Assembly: GCF_958304185.1 (NCBI RefSeq)
Contig: NZ_OY284433.1
Span: 1,426,001 to 1,490,000 of the forward strand
DNA: 64,000 bases
Direction of reading: 5' to 3'
Source of the DNA: an uncultured Erythrobacter sp.
GTDB lineage: Bacteria > Pseudomonadota > Alphaproteobacteria > Sphingomonadales > Sphingomonadaceae
The notes below the pieces were generated by a model. The model searched no databases. It was not told where the DNA came from and saw only the letters and a list, made by a program, of their open reading frames with translations. Numbering within the stretch: position 1 is the stretch's first letter; every line of letters starts with the position of its first letter. Both the position numbers and the translations under genes were made by a program. Shown piece by piece: positions 25,408 to 34,478 of the stretch.

Positions 25408-27687
25408 ATGCGCAAGGCGATTTTGGCGGCCACGACAGCTGCACTCCTGGCAGTTCCGGCGAGCGAGGCTTTGGCGGGCAAGCGCTACGAAGCGACCATC
25501 ACCCGCACCACCTTCGGCATCCCGCATATCAAGGCGCGCGACTGGCGCGGTGTCGGCTACGGCGTGGCCTATGCCTATGCCGAGGATAATCTGTGCCTAC
25601 TGGCCGAGGAATTCGCCACCGTGGCGGGCGAACGCTCGCTCCATTTCGGGCCGCAAGCCACAGCCACGCTCGGGTTCGAGCAGGTCGACAACCTCTCCTC
25701 CGATGTGTTCTTCCGCTCGATCATTGATTTGCCGACGCTGCGTGAAGGGGCCAAGTCGCTAACCCCGCGCGTCATCGGGCTGCTGGACGGTTATGTCGCC
25801 GGCTATAACCGCTTCCTCAAGGATGCAGGCGCTGAGGGCATCCCGGCCGAATGCCGCGGCAAGGCCTGGGTCCGCCCGATCACGCGCGACGATATGCTGC
25901 GGCTGAATGAAAAGCAGATGCTGCTCGCCAGTTCGCTCAACCTCGCGCCTGCGATTGCCAATGCCGCCCCTCCCGGCAGCCCCGCGCCCAAGGTTGCGAT
26001 CAATATGCCTAAGCCTGACGAGCTGGGCCTCGGCAGCAACGGCTGGGCCTTCGGCGGGGATGTGACCGCGAATGGGCGCGGGATGCTGATCGGCAATCCG
26101 CACTTCCCGTGGAAAGGCCCCAGCCGCTTCTGGCAGATGCATGTGACCGGGCCGGATGGCTATGACGTGATGGGCGTCGGCCTAGCCGGCACGCCGCTAC
26201 CGACGCTGGGCTTCAACAAGGACATCGCCTGGACCCATACCGTCACGCAGGCCAAGCACTTCACGCTGTTCCAGCTGACGCTCGATCCTGCTGACCCGAC
26301 CCGCTACATGGTCGATGGGACAAGCACGCCGATGACGCGCCAGACCGTCACCGTGCCGATGCCCGAGGGCACGCCCGCCGTCACCCGCACGCTGTATAGC
26401 ACCCGCTTCGGCCCGGTCTTCGTGATCCCCGCGCGCGGCGTCACCTGGAGTGCGGCAACCGCCTTTGCGGTGCGCGATGCCAATCGCAGCAACCAGCGCG
26501 GTATCGAAACCTGGCTGCGCATCGGCGAGGCGAAGAATGTCGGCGAAGTGAAGGCCGCGGTGACGGAAACGCTCGGCATTCCGTGGGTCAACACCATCGC
26601 GTCTGACCGTTACGGCGATGCGCTGCACGCCGATGTGACCGCGGTTCCGAATGTTTCGGCTGACAAGATCAAGACCTGCTCGACGCCGATTTCGGGCCTG
26701 TTTGCCGAACTCGCCGTGCTGCTCGATGGCACCCGTGAGGCCTGCGACTGGGATGTGGCGGCAGGCACCCCGACCCCCGGCCTGATGCCGGCAGGCGATC
26801 AGGCGGCGACCATCGTGCGCAGCTACCTCACCAATTCGAACGATTCCTACTGGATCAGCAACCCGGCAATGCCGCATCGCCAGCTGTCGCCGATCCTTGG
26901 CGAATATGGCACCGCGCGCAGCCTGCGCACCCGTTCGAACTTTACGGAGACGGCGGCGCTACTGGCGGGCGGCAAGGTGGATCATGCCCGCGCGCAGGCC
27001 CACGCCTTCGCCAACAAGAGCCTCGCCGCCGACATGACGCTGGACGAGATCACAGTGCTGTGCACCGTGACCGAAGGGCTGCCCGATGCGACGGTGCGCG
27101 GCTGCAATGCCTTGGCTGGATGGGATCGCCGCTTCGAAGCGACGAGCCGCGGCGCAGCGCTGTTCCGCGCCTTCTGGGCCAAGGCAGGCCGCTTGCCCGG
27201 CCTGTGGCAGGTGCCGTTCGATCCCGCCGATCCGGTAAACACCCCGCGCGCACTGGCGGTTGATGGGGCCAAGGGCGAGAAACTGCTCGCAGCGCTGGCT
27301 GAAGCCGTGGCTGACCTCGACAAGGCCAACATCCCGCTCGATGCGCCGTGGGGCGACGTGCAGCGGGTCATGGCCGGGAACGATGCCATCGCGATCCACG
27401 GCGGCCCCGGCACGCTCGGCATCCTCAACATGCAGGAATCGCGCCCCGCCCCCTATGGCGGGCTGATGCCGGTGCACGGGACGAGCTATATCCAGATCGT
27501 GGGCTTCGATGACAAAGGCCCGGTTGCGGACGCCATCCTCAGCTATTCGCAATCGACCAATCCCGCCTCTCCCCACGCCGCCGATCAGACCCGCGCCTAT
27601 GCCGCCAAGCAGTGGCACCGGCTGCCATTTGCCAAGGCCGAGATCGCCGCCGCAGCAATCAGCAAGCCCAAGCGCATCGCCGAATAG
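25408..27687 (+). CDS. Penicillin-acylase family Ntn hydrolase (AHL/aculeacin acylase-like)
   Basis: The 759-residue precursor has a signal peptide (ending SEALAGKRY) and an alpha chain opening ITRTTFGIPHIKARDW with YGVAYAYAEDNLCL. A spacer leads to the autocleavage site at GLG/SNGWAFGG, where S210 becomes the N-terminal nucleophile of the beta chain. NPHFPW is the conserved beta-chain motif. The domain layout matches the AHL acylase / aculeacin A acylase branch. Periplasmic hydrolysis of acyl-homoserine lactones or other long-chain amides is therefore likely, and the substrate must be tested. Start at 25408 follows GCGAGAGG. A HAD gene lies 11 bases downstream. Confidence 0.88.
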   Translation: MRKAILAATTAALLAVPASEALAGKRYEATITRTTFGIPHIKARDWRGVGYGVAYAYAEDNLCLLAEEFATVAGERSLHFGPQATATLGFEQVDNLSSDVFFRSIIDLPTLREGAKSLTPRVIGLLDGYVAGYNRFLKDAGAEGIPAECRGKAWVRPITRDDMLRLNEKQMLLASSLNLAPAIANAAPPGSPAPKVAINMPKPDELGLGSNGWAFGGDVTANGRGMLIGNPHFPWKGPSRFWQMHVTGPDGYDVMGVGLAGTPLPTLGFNKDIAWTHTVTQAKHFTLFQLTLDPADPTRYMVDGTSTPMTRQTVTVPMPEGTPAVTRTLYSTRFGPVFVIPARGVTWSAATAFAVRDANRSNQRGIETWLRIGEAKNVGEVKAAVTETLGIPWVNTIASDRYGDALHADVTAVPNVSADKIKTCSTPISGLFAELAVLLDGTREACDWDVAAGTPTPGLMPAGDQAATIVRSYLTNSNDSYWISNPAMPHRQLSPILGEYGTARSLRTRSNFTETAALLAGGKVDHARAQAHAFANKSLAADMTLDEITVLCTVTEGLPDATVRGCNALAGWDRRFEATSRGAALFRAFWAKAGRLPGLWQVPFDPADPVNTPRALAVDGAKGEKLLAALAEAVADLDKANIPLDAPWGDVQRVMAGNDAIAIHGGPGTLGILNMQESRPAPYGGLMPVHGTSYIQIVGFDDKGPVADAILSYSQSTNPASPHAADQTRAYAAKQWHRLPFAKAEIAAAAISKPKRIAE

Positions 27688-27698
27688 GCCGAGCCACC

Positions 27699-28424
27699 AT
27701 GCCAGAACCCACCCTGCCCAGAGCCCTCGCCTTCGATGTGTTCGGCACGGTGGTCGACTGGCGCACCAGCGTCGCGCGCGAATCCGCCAGGTTTCTGGAG
27801 CGGATTGGGCAAGACCCCGGCACCGCCGCAGCCTTCGCTGATGCTTGGCGCCGGCAGTATATCGCGGCGATGATCGGGATGAAGAAATCGGGCCGGGCCT
27901 TCGTCCCGCTCGATGTGCTGCATCGCGAAATGCTCGAGGCGACCTTGCGCGAATGGAGGGTGGATCCCAGCCGGATCGACGAGGCGCTGCTGGCCGACTG
28001 GAACCGGGCGTGGCACCGGCTCGACCCGTGGCCCGACGCGGTTGCGGGGCTGACCCGGCTCAAGACGCGGTTTCCGATTGTCACGCTGTCGAACGGCAAT
28101 GTCGCGCTGCTGTTGGCGATGGCGCGGCATGGCGGGTTGCCGTGGGACGCGATCCTCGGCGCGGAGGTGAGCGGTTTCTACAAGCCTGACCCGAGAGCCT
28201 ACCTGCGCACCGCCGAGCTGCTGGGCATCGCGCCTGGCGAGCTCAGCCTCGTCGCCGCGCACCACGGCGATCTTGCCGCCGCCCGCGCCTGCGGATTGCT
28301 GACCGCCTATGTCGATCGCCCGGAGGAATATGGCGGCGCGCCGGCACCCGATGCCGATTACATCCAGACTTGGGAATGGTCCGCCACCAGCCTGACTGAC
28401 CTTGCCGATCAATTGGGCTGCTGA
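27699..28424 (+). CDS. Haloacid dehalogenase, type II (HAD superfamily)
   Basis: The 241-residue protein has HAD motif I with the aspartate nucleophile in AFDVFGTVVDW, motif II in IVTLSNGNVALL, the lysine in GFYKPDPRAYLRTAELLG and the acidic end region VAAHHGDLAAARACGL. This resembles (S)-2-haloacid dehalogenases, which hydrolyse 2-haloalkanoates, but motif IV reads AAHHGDL, where those enzymes commonly have AAHxWD. Substrate is unproven. It follows the acylase gene by 11 bases and likely shares its transcript. Confidence 0.85.
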   Translation: MPEPTLPRALAFDVFGTVVDWRTSVARESARFLERIGQDPGTAAAFADAWRRQYIAAMIGMKKSGRAFVPLDVLHREMLEATLREWRVDPSRIDEALLADWNRAWHRLDPWPDAVAGLTRLKTRFPIVTLSNGNVALLLAMARHGGLPWDAILGAEVSGFYKPDPRAYLRTAELLGIAPGELSLVAAHHGDLAAARACGLLTAYVDRPEEYGGAPAPDADYIQTWEWSATSLTDLADQLGC

Positions 28425-28442
28425 GCCACCTTCACCAATTAA

Positions 28443-28506
28443 TTCGACAACTTTCGAAACGAGGATTGACTCGGGCGTGGCCTGAGTTATTTCGATAATT
28501 CTCGAA
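28443..28506. promoter_or_regulatory. ars promoter region with two TTCGA-N6-TCGAA operators
   Basis: Two inverted repeats of identical architecture occur at 28443-28458 (TTCGA CAACTT TCGAA) and 28491-28506 (TTCGA TAATTC TCGAA), 48 bp apart. Between them TTGACT (28466-28471) is a good -35, and the -10 would lie at about 28487-28493, overlapping the second operator. The second site ends 10 bases before the arsR start codon. This fits repression by the ArsR encoded immediately downstream. Confidence 0.75.
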
Positions 28507-28516
28507 AGGTAGCGTA

Positions 28517-28867
28517 ATGGACGATCTTGGCACGCAGGTCTGGGCGGTGGATGCGCTGGGGGCTCTCGCCCATGAAACGCGGCTCGCGGTGTTTCGGATG
28601 CTGGTCAAGGCTGGCCCTGACGGCATGATTGCTGGCGCGATTGCCGAACATCAGAGCGTGCCGCCCTCGACCATGTCGCATCATCTGGCGACGCTCGAGC
28701 GCGCCGGACTGGTGCAGTCCGAACGCGAAAGCCGCTTGATCCATTATCGCGCCGACTATCCCGGAATGCGCCGACTGCTCACGTTCCTGATGCAGGACTG
28801 CTGCCAAGGCGCGCCCGAAATGTGCTCCGATCTGATGGCCGGACTGGCCTGCGAACCCCACGGCTGA
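28517..28867 (+). CDS. arsR: ArsR family arsenic-responsive repressor
   Basis: The 116-residue winged-helix protein has LAHETRLAVFRMLVKAG followed by the recognition region PPSTMSHHLATLERAGLVQ and the wing RESRLIHYRAD. A cluster CCQGAPEMC near residue 95 can bind As(III) or Sb(III), as in the ArsR variants with C-terminal cysteines. It should dissociate from DNA on metalloid binding and derepress the operon. Two matching dyads lie upstream. The stop is 7 bases before arsC. Confidence 0.92.
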   Translation: MDDLGTQVWAVDALGALAHETRLAVFRMLVKAGPDGMIAGAIAEHQSVPPSTMSHHLATLERAGLVQSERESRLIHYRADYPGMRRLLTFLMQDCCQGAPEMCSDLMAGLACEPHG

Positions 28868-28874
28868 GGACAGG

Positions 28875-29384
28875 ATGACCGACACCCCTTTCACTGTGCT
28901 GGTGCTGTGCACCGGCAATTCGGCCCGCTCGATCCTCGGCGAGGCGCTGTTCAACCATCTCGGGCACGGCCGGGTGCGGGCCTTCAGCGCCGGGAGCAAG
29001 CCCAAGGGCGTGCCGCATCCGGGCGCGCTCAGGCTGCTGGCGCGGCGCGGGATCGACACCGCCGCCTTCCGATCGAAAAGCTGGGACGAGTTCACAGCCC
29101 ACGGCGCGCCGCGGATTGATCTGGCGATCACCGTGTGCGGCAATGCCGCGGGCGAAGCCTGTCCGGTGTTCCTCGGCAGCCCGCTTAAAGCCCATTGGGG
29201 CCTGCCCGATCCGGCAGACGTCTCCGGCACCGAAGCCGAAGTGGATGCTGCCTTCGAGGAAACTTGGCGCTTGCTGGAAATGCGGGTGCAGGCATTCCTT
29301 GCGCTCGACCGAGCGGCGCTCAGCGCCCCCGCGCTGAAGGCTGCGCTGGCCGACATTGGCGCGCTGGAAGGGGCTGCCACATGA
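28875..29384 (+). CDS. arsC: Arsenate reductase, thioredoxin-linked (LMW phosphatase fold)
   Basis: The 169-residue protein has the P-loop C12-x5-R18 in [11 protein letters not shown] and the distal WGLPDPAD acidic segment. Two further cysteines are C88 and C96 ([10 protein letters not shown]), consistent with the thioredoxin-coupled thiol relay. It reduces As(V) to As(III). A C-terminal tail of about 25 residues extends past the usual domain. GGACAGG precedes the ATG. The stop overlaps the acr3 start (ATGA). Confidence 0.93.
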   Translation: MTDTPFTVLVLCTGNSARSILGEALFNHLGHGRVRAFSAGSKPKGVPHPGALRLLARRGIDTAAFRSKSWDEFTAHGAPRIDLAITVCGNAAGEACPVFLGSPLKAHWGLPDPADVSGTEAEVDAAFEETWRLLEMRVQAFLALDRAALSAPALKAALADIGALEGAAT

Positions 29385-30436
29385 CCACGGACGCATCGCC
29401 GCTGGGCCTGTTCGAGCGTTACCTTTCGGTCTGGGTGCTGCTCGCCATTCTGGCTGGGCTGGGGCTGGGCATGACGGCGCCGGACACAGTCGGCATCCTT
29501 GCGGGGCTCGAATATGCCTCGGTCAATCTGGTGGTCGCCGTGCTGATCTGGGCGATGATCTTCCCGATGATGGTCGGGGTCGATTTCGGCAGCATCCGCG
29601 ACATCGGCCGCAAGCCGAAGGGGCTGGTCATCACGCTGGTGATCAACTGGCTGATCAAGCCCTTCACGATGGCGGCATTGGCGGTGCTGTTCTTCGACTA
29701 TCTCTATGCCGGGATCCTGCCGCGCGGCGACGCTCAGCAGTATATCGCCGGGCTGATCCTGCTGGGCGCTGCGCCCTGCACCGCGATGGTGTTCGTCTGG
29801 GCGCAAATGACGCGGGGCGATCCCGCCTACACGCTGGTGCAGGTGTCGGTGAACGATCTCGTCATGATCATCGCCTTTGCGCCGATCGTAGCGCTGCTGC
29901 TGGGGGTGACCGACATTGTCGTGCCGTGGGAGACACTGCTGCTGTCGGTGGTGCTTTATGTGGTGATCCCGCTGGTCGCCGGAGCCTTTGCGCGCAGCCG
30001 TGTTATTGCCGCGCATGGCGGCGACGACGCGGCGGTTGACGCCTTTACGGCCAAGCTGAAGCCGTGGTCAGTGATCGGCCTGCTGGCGACCGTGGTGCTG
30101 TTGTTCGCATTTCAGGCGGGCACGATTGTCGCCAATCCGCTCCTGATCGTGCTGATCGCGATCCCGATCATCATCCAGTCCTATGGCATCTTCGCCATCG
30201 CCTATGCCTGGGCTTTCGCGTGGAAGGTGCCGCATAACATTGCGGCGCCCTGTGCCTTGATCGGCACCTCCAACTTCTTCGAACTGGCGGTCGCGGTTGC
30301 CATCGGACTGTTCGGCCTGTCGAGCGGCGCGGCCTTGGCGACGGTGGTGGGCGTGCTGGTCGAAGTGCCGGTGATGCTCTCGCTGGTCGCCTTCGCCAAC
30401 CGCACCCGCGCGCGCTTTCCGGGAACCCCAGCATGA
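29381..30436 (+). CDS. acr3: Arsenite efflux permease, Acr3 type
   Basis: The 351-residue integral membrane protein has about ten TM segments. [18 protein letters not shown] carries the conserved cysteine essential in Acr3 transporters, followed by VSVNDLVMI, with [18 protein letters not shown] near the C-terminus. It extrudes As(III), driven by the proton gradient. The start at 29381 overlaps the arsC stop; a longer in-frame reading lies inside arsC and is not used. It overlaps arsH at its 3' end (ATGA). Confidence 0.94.
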   Translation: MTTDASPLGLFERYLSVWVLLAILAGLGLGMTAPDTVGILAGLEYASVNLVVAVLIWAMIFPMMVGVDFGSIRDIGRKPKGLVITLVINWLIKPFTMAALAVLFFDYLYAGILPRGDAQQYIAGLILLGAAPCTAMVFVWAQMTRGDPAYTLVQVSVNDLVMIIAFAPIVALLLGVTDIVVPWETLLLSVVLYVVIPLVAGAFARSRVIAAHGGDDAAVDAFTAKLKPWSVIGLLATVVLLFAFQAGTIVANPLLIVLIAIPIIIQSYGIFAIAYAWAFAWKVPHNIAAPCALIGTSNFFELAVAVAIGLFGLSSGAALATVVGVLVEVPVMLSLVAFANRTRARFPGTPA

Positions 30437-31182
30437 CCGAATATCAGTGGCTGAGAACCCTGCCCGATCCCGCGCATCTGCCCGCGCTGAAGCCGGAATA
30501 TGCGCATCGCCGCCCGGCGCTCGGCCTCGGCCCGCTCGATCCGCCGCCGCGCATCCTGCTGCTCTATGGCTCCCTACGTGAGCGGTCCTTTTCGCGGCTC
30601 GTGGTCGAAGAGGCGGCGCGGCTGCTGCAATTCTACGGGTGCGAGACCCGCATTTTCGATCCGCGCGATCTGCCGATGCCGGACGCCATTGCGGGCGATG
30701 ATCATCCGGCAGTGCACGAATTGCGCGAACACTCGCTGTGGTCCGAGGGGCAGGTGTGGTGCAGCCCCGAACGCCACGGCCAGATCACCGGGATCATGAA
30801 AACCCAGATCGACCACCTGCCGCTCGCCTATCAGGGCCTGCGCCCGACACAGGGGCGCACGCTGGCGGTGATGCAGGTCTGCGCCGGATCGCAGAGCTTC
30901 AACAGCGTCAACACCCTGCGCATTCTCGGGCGCTGGATGCGGATGTTCACCATCCCCAACCAGTCCTCGGTCGCCAAGGCCTATCTGGAATTCGACGCGG
31001 CCGGACGGATGAACCCGTCGAGCTATTACGACCGGATCGTCGACGTGGTGGAGGAACTGGTGCGCTTCACCGTGCTGCTGCGGCCCCATGCCGAGCAGCT
31101 AGTGGACCGCTACTCCGAGCGCAAAGACCAAGACACGCCTGTCGAAACCCCGGCCGATGCGGCAGGGATCACCGGGGCCTAG
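30433..31182 (+). CDS. arsH: ArsH, NADPH-FMN organoarsenical oxidase
   Basis: The 249-residue flavodoxin-like protein has the FMN-binding [17 protein letters not shown], the loop [20 protein letters not shown] and [15 protein letters not shown], all ArsH signatures. ArsH oxidises trivalent methylated or aromatic arsenicals to less toxic forms, using NADPH and FMN. It is the last gene of arsR-arsC-acr3-arsH; every junction is tight or overlapping. The next gene converges only 3 bases beyond its end, and no terminator is visible between them. Confidence 0.94.
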   Translation: MTEYQWLRTLPDPAHLPALKPEYAHRRPALGLGPLDPPPRILLLYGSLRERSFSRLVVEEAARLLQFYGCETRIFDPRDLPMPDAIAGDDHPAVHELREHSLWSEGQVWCSPERHGQITGIMKTQIDHLPLAYQGLRPTQGRTLAVMQVCAGSQSFNSVNTLRILGRWMRMFTIPNQSSVAKAYLEFDAAGRMNPSSYYDRIVDVVEELVRFTVLLRPHAEQLVDRYSERKDQDTPVETPADAAGITGA

Positions 31183-31185
31183 GCG

Positions 31186-32631
31186 CTACCCCGCGCTCGC
31201 CACCGCTTCGTAAAACGGGTTGTCCGCCGAATAGTAATTGCAGTGGAAGCCTGACGGCACCCGGAAGGGAATCCGCACCGTCGCGATTGGCCCTGCGGCA
31301 ATATCGGTGGCAGCGAAGATCGCGAGTTCGCTGGTGGGCGAATTGGCGCGGTGCACCAGGGTCATCGCATAGCCATCAGCCTCATGGGTTGCGCCCACGC
31401 GCGGTGCGAAGACCAGTTCGCCTGCGGCAGAGCCGGGGCCGAAGTGGTAGAAATCCTCCTTGCCGCTCGCCGTGTCGTAATGCAGCACCGCGTCCATCCC
31501 GTCGACCCGGCCATCGACCGAATAGAGGTTCATGTTGCCATAGGCGTGGCGGGTCTTGCGCGCCATCATCCGATCATCGGGACGCGGGAACTGAATGTCG
31601 CGATCATTGAGGGTTTCCTCCTTCATGCTCGCCCCGGCAATATCGATCGTCCAGCGGCGCAGCGACATCTTGGTGTCCGCGTGGGTCAGCCAGTTGCCAT
31701 CCTGATCGGGGAACAGCGCGGTGCCGTTGGCGGCGGCGACATCGGCGATGATCTGGCCGTTTTCCTCCCAGGCATTGCATTCGTGGAACATGTGGCGCGG
31801 GTCGAATTCGAACCAGCGCACATCATCCGCCGTACCTTCACGCGGGAGGATCGCGAGCTTGGTCGGGCGACCGGTGTTCCACGCGGTCATCGGCCCGCCG
31901 CGCATCCCGCGCTGGATGTCGGTATCGAGCGGCACCACCGGGATAACCACCCAGTTTTCGGTGAGGAAGAAGGTGTGGATCAGCGCGAAGTGCGGGATCG
32001 GGATCGTCACCGCATGGCGCACCACGCCCTCGGCGGTGGTGATGGTGTATTGCAGCGCGGCCTCGCCCGTCCAGCCGTTGATGTTGGCGCCGATGTTGAC
32101 CAGCTCGCCGGTGGCGTAGTCGATCTTGGGGTGGGCCGAGAAGGTCGAGGCGATGGTGCCGTCATAATCATGCACGCCCAGCGTGGTGAGCTCGAACGGG
32201 TCCATCGCGACCGGCTGCGAGCCTTCCATCAGCGCCAGCAGCTTGCCGCCGTGCAGGATGATATTGGTGTTGCCGGTGTTGTAATGCTTGCCCTGCACCT
32301 GCGGATCGGAGGTCATCGGGTTGCCGAACATCCCGAACAACCGGCGACCGGCGGCTTTCTCCAGCTCGAACTTTTCAGTCCGCACCCAGCGATTGCGCAA
32401 GGACACGCGCCCGTCCTGAAAGTGCATGGCGTAAACCATGCCGTCGCCGTCAAACCAGTGATAATCCCCCTCGCGCGTGGGATAGAGCGGCTCTGGCCCG
32501 TTGCGATAGAACACACCGGCGAGATCAGCCGGCAGATCGCCATCGACAATCAGATCGGGCGCGGTCGCTTCAAACCGCACCGGCTCGTGATGGCCCGACA
32601 GGTAGGGGTGATTGAAGAACGGCTGAGTCAT
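31186..32631 (-). CDS. Carotenoid oxygenase family enzyme (lignostilbene- or apocarotenoid-cleaving)
   Basis: The 481-residue protein belongs to the Fe(II) RPE65/carotenoid oxygenase family. The four iron histidines appear at H167 (FSAHPKID), H219 (ALIHTFF), H283 (MFHECNAW) and H463 (GFHCNYY). The N-terminal GVFYRNGPEPLYP and WFDGDGM are also typical. Segments such as AAGRRLFGMFGNPMTSDP recall the lignostilbene dioxygenases of sphingomonads, so an alkene of a lignin-type stilbene may be the substrate rather than a carotenoid. I start at 32631 (MTQPFF). It is followed upstream by a paralogous enzyme on the same strand. Confidence 0.9.
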   Translation of the reverse strand: MTQPFFNHPYLSGHHEPVRFEATAPDLIVDGDLPADLAGVFYRNGPEPLYPTREGDYHWFDGDGMVYAMHFQDGRVSLRNRWVRTEKFELEKAAGRRLFGMFGNPMTSDPQVQGKHYNTGNTNIILHGGKLLALMEGSQPVAMDPFELTTLGVHDYDGTIASTFSAHPKIDYATGELVNIGANINGWTGEAALQYTITTAEGVVRHAVTIPIPHFALIHTFFLTENWVVIPVVPLDTDIQRGMRGGPMTAWNTGRPTKLAILPREGTADDVRWFEFDPRHMFHECNAWEENGQIIADVAAANGTALFPDQDGNWLTHADTKMSLRRWTIDIAGASMKEETLNDRDIQFPRPDDRMMARKTRHAYGNMNLYSVDGRVDGMDAVLHYDTASGKEDFYHFGPGSAAGELVFAPRVGATHEADGYAMTLVHRANSPTSELAIFAATDIAAGPIATVRIPFRVPSGFHCNYYSADNPFYEAVASAG

Positions 32632-32703
32632 GGTTCCTGCTCCGGTTTGGGGAGAAGCTGCCACAGCGGGAGGCAGCCTTCTGCTAGCATTATGAGGGGC
32701 ATC

Positions 32704-34197
32704 TCACCCCGCGATGAGGGCATCGGTCGCGGCGCGGTCCAGCCACAGGGCGTGGACCCCGAACGGCACGGGCTGGGGCAGCGGGATGTGGCATTGCTCG
32801 GTCATGGTGGCGGCGTCGGCGACGATCAGCACCGCGCGCGTGCCATCGGCGAGGAGGTCGACCAGCCAGCCTTCATCCTCGCCTTTACCCTCCCCGCGCG
32901 GCACGAACACCGGCTCGCCGCCGAGCAGCCCGCCGTAATCGAGATAGCCAGCCTCGCGTTCCTCGAAGAGGTCGTACTTGAGCACGCCCTGCCCCATCAC
33001 GCCGCCCGCTTCATCAAGCAGCCAGGTGTAGCGCGCCCGCTCGCCGTGGCGGCGCCAGTCGATGCCGGGGCGTTCGTAATGGTGATCGAGCAGCACGCGC
33101 TCGGTCACGTCTCCGCTCGCCAGATCGAGCCGCCAGTGGACGAATTGCGTATGGGGCTCGGCCGGGGTGTGGATCGGCATGAACGGCGGATAGTCGCGGA
33201 ACACCGGGGCATAGACATTGAGCGCGCCGTCCGCTTCCCAGCCATTGGCGATGTGCCAAATATGACCGGGGACGGCGGTCTCGAACCAGCGCACCGGATC
33301 GCCTTCGCGGTGATCACACGCGATCACGCCGAAGCGCAGCGGCTGCTTGGCATCGAACTGTGCCACGCTCGCCTCCGGCCCCGCGAGCCCGCCGGGGTTG
33401 AAGCGCAGCGAGCTGTCGGGGAAGATGATGTGCGTGTCGGTCAGGATGTAATCATGCACGAAGAAGGCGGCGGGCTTGGCCTGCATCACCGTGGTCGTCT
33501 TGATCGCCCCGCCGCGTTCCAGCCGGGTCAGATGGGTCGTGCCTGACGTGAAATCCTGCCCGATCGAATAGACCGTGCCGGTCGTCTCATCGGTCTTGGG
33601 GTGGGCGCTGAAGGGGCAGGTGAGCGTGCCGCCAAAGGTCTCGTTGGCGCCGCGCCCGTCGAGCGTCAGCCAGCCTTGCGCATCGCGCGCCACATTGAGG
33701 CGGAACGGCAGCGCCGTCTCCTGCAAGCAATACAGCCGGTCGTCATGGTGCAGCACCGCCGTGCCATTGCTCCCCGCTTCGATGGCGCTGAGACGCGGTA
33801 GCAAGCCGAAGCGGACCTTGAGCCGCTCGACCATCAGCCCGGCCAGCGCGCCCTTACCGCCGCTGGTGAGATCGGCGATCCCCATGAAGGGGTTGCGCCC
33901 CGCCTGCTCGATCCAGGCCGAGCGCGGGGTGCGGACATAGGTGTTGGAATAGCGCGCCTCTCCGCCCCGCAATTCGATCATGTGGAGCATCGCCTCGCCA
34001 TCGAACATGTGGCGTCGGCGGCGCGGGGGAAATCGCGCGTTGGTGCCATTGCGCAGGAACACCCCGTCAAGTTCAGGCGGCAATTCTCCCTCGATCACCA
34101 GCGGCACGCCGCGCAGTTCCGTATGCACCGGGTCAAACCCGGGGTGGCCATAAGGATCGGCCCCGTTTTGCGGGAGGATTGTGCCGGGTGCATTCAT
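32704..34197 (-). CDS. Second carotenoid oxygenase family enzyme
   Basis: The 497-residue protein also belongs to the RPE65 family but differs clearly from its neighbour. Iron histidines fall at H199 (FSAHPKTD), H248 (FVHDYILTD), H315 (HIWHIANGW) and H482 (FGVHALW). The entry region GVFLRNGTNARFPPRRRRHMFDGEAMLH is more like apocarotenoid-cleaving members. It should cleave a double bond with O2. It lies 72 bp upstream of the other oxygenase and divergent from a TonB receptor, so the two enzymes and the receptor may handle one imported hydrophobic substrate. Confidence 0.9.
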   Translation of the reverse strand: MNAPGTILPQNGADPYGHPGFDPVHTELRGVPLVIEGELPPELDGVFLRNGTNARFPPRRRRHMFDGEAMLHMIELRGGEARYSNTYVRTPRSAWIEQAGRNPFMGIADLTSGGKGALAGLMVERLKVRFGLLPRLSAIEAGSNGTAVLHHDDRLYCLQETALPFRLNVARDAQGWLTLDGRGANETFGGTLTCPFSAHPKTDETTGTVYSIGQDFTSGTTHLTRLERGGAIKTTTVMQAKPAAFFVHDYILTDTHIIFPDSSLRFNPGGLAGPEASVAQFDAKQPLRFGVIACDHREGDPVRWFETAVPGHIWHIANGWEADGALNVYAPVFRDYPPFMPIHTPAEPHTQFVHWRLDLASGDVTERVLLDHHYERPGIDWRRHGERARYTWLLDEAGGVMGQGVLKYDLFEEREAGYLDYGGLLGGEPVFVPRGEGKGEDEGWLVDLLADGTRAVLIVADAATMTEQCHIPLPQPVPFGVHALWLDRAATDALIAG

Positions 34198-34363
34198 GGC
34201 TGGAGCCTCTTTTTCGAAGACGCGCTAGGTCGATTTCATTGCAGTTATAGCAATATTGCCAGCGCCCACTGCCCCCAGAAATATCAGGTGCATGGCACCA
34301 ATAGACGGGTCAAAACCTCCGAAACGTAGCGGCAAGGGCGCTTACAGGGCGACCCGCTCAATT

Positions 34364-34392
34364 TGGACAGTTGCCGCTGGTGCCGTGATACT
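34364..34392 (+). promoter_or_regulatory. Candidate promoter of the TonB receptor gene at 34.5 kb
   Basis: TGGACA (34364-34369) and GATACT (34387-34392) are separated by exactly 17 bases. They lie about 87 bases upstream of the receptor ATG. The 281-bp divergent region also contains the AT-rich direct repeat TGCAATTCTTGCAATTA just downstream. Confidence 0.4.
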
Positions 34393-34478
34393 ATGCAATT
34401 CTTGCAATTAAAGCCGCGGCAGCGCGCTCTGCGCTGCAAGACAAAGGCTCAAAAGAATTTCATCTTGGGGAGAGTAGG

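Noticed and set aside
31351-33546. Long open frame (731 codons) antisense to both carotenoid oxygenases
   Set aside because: It spans two genes and their gap on the other strand, His/Arg/Gly-rich and with no motif. This is a codon-bias shadow.
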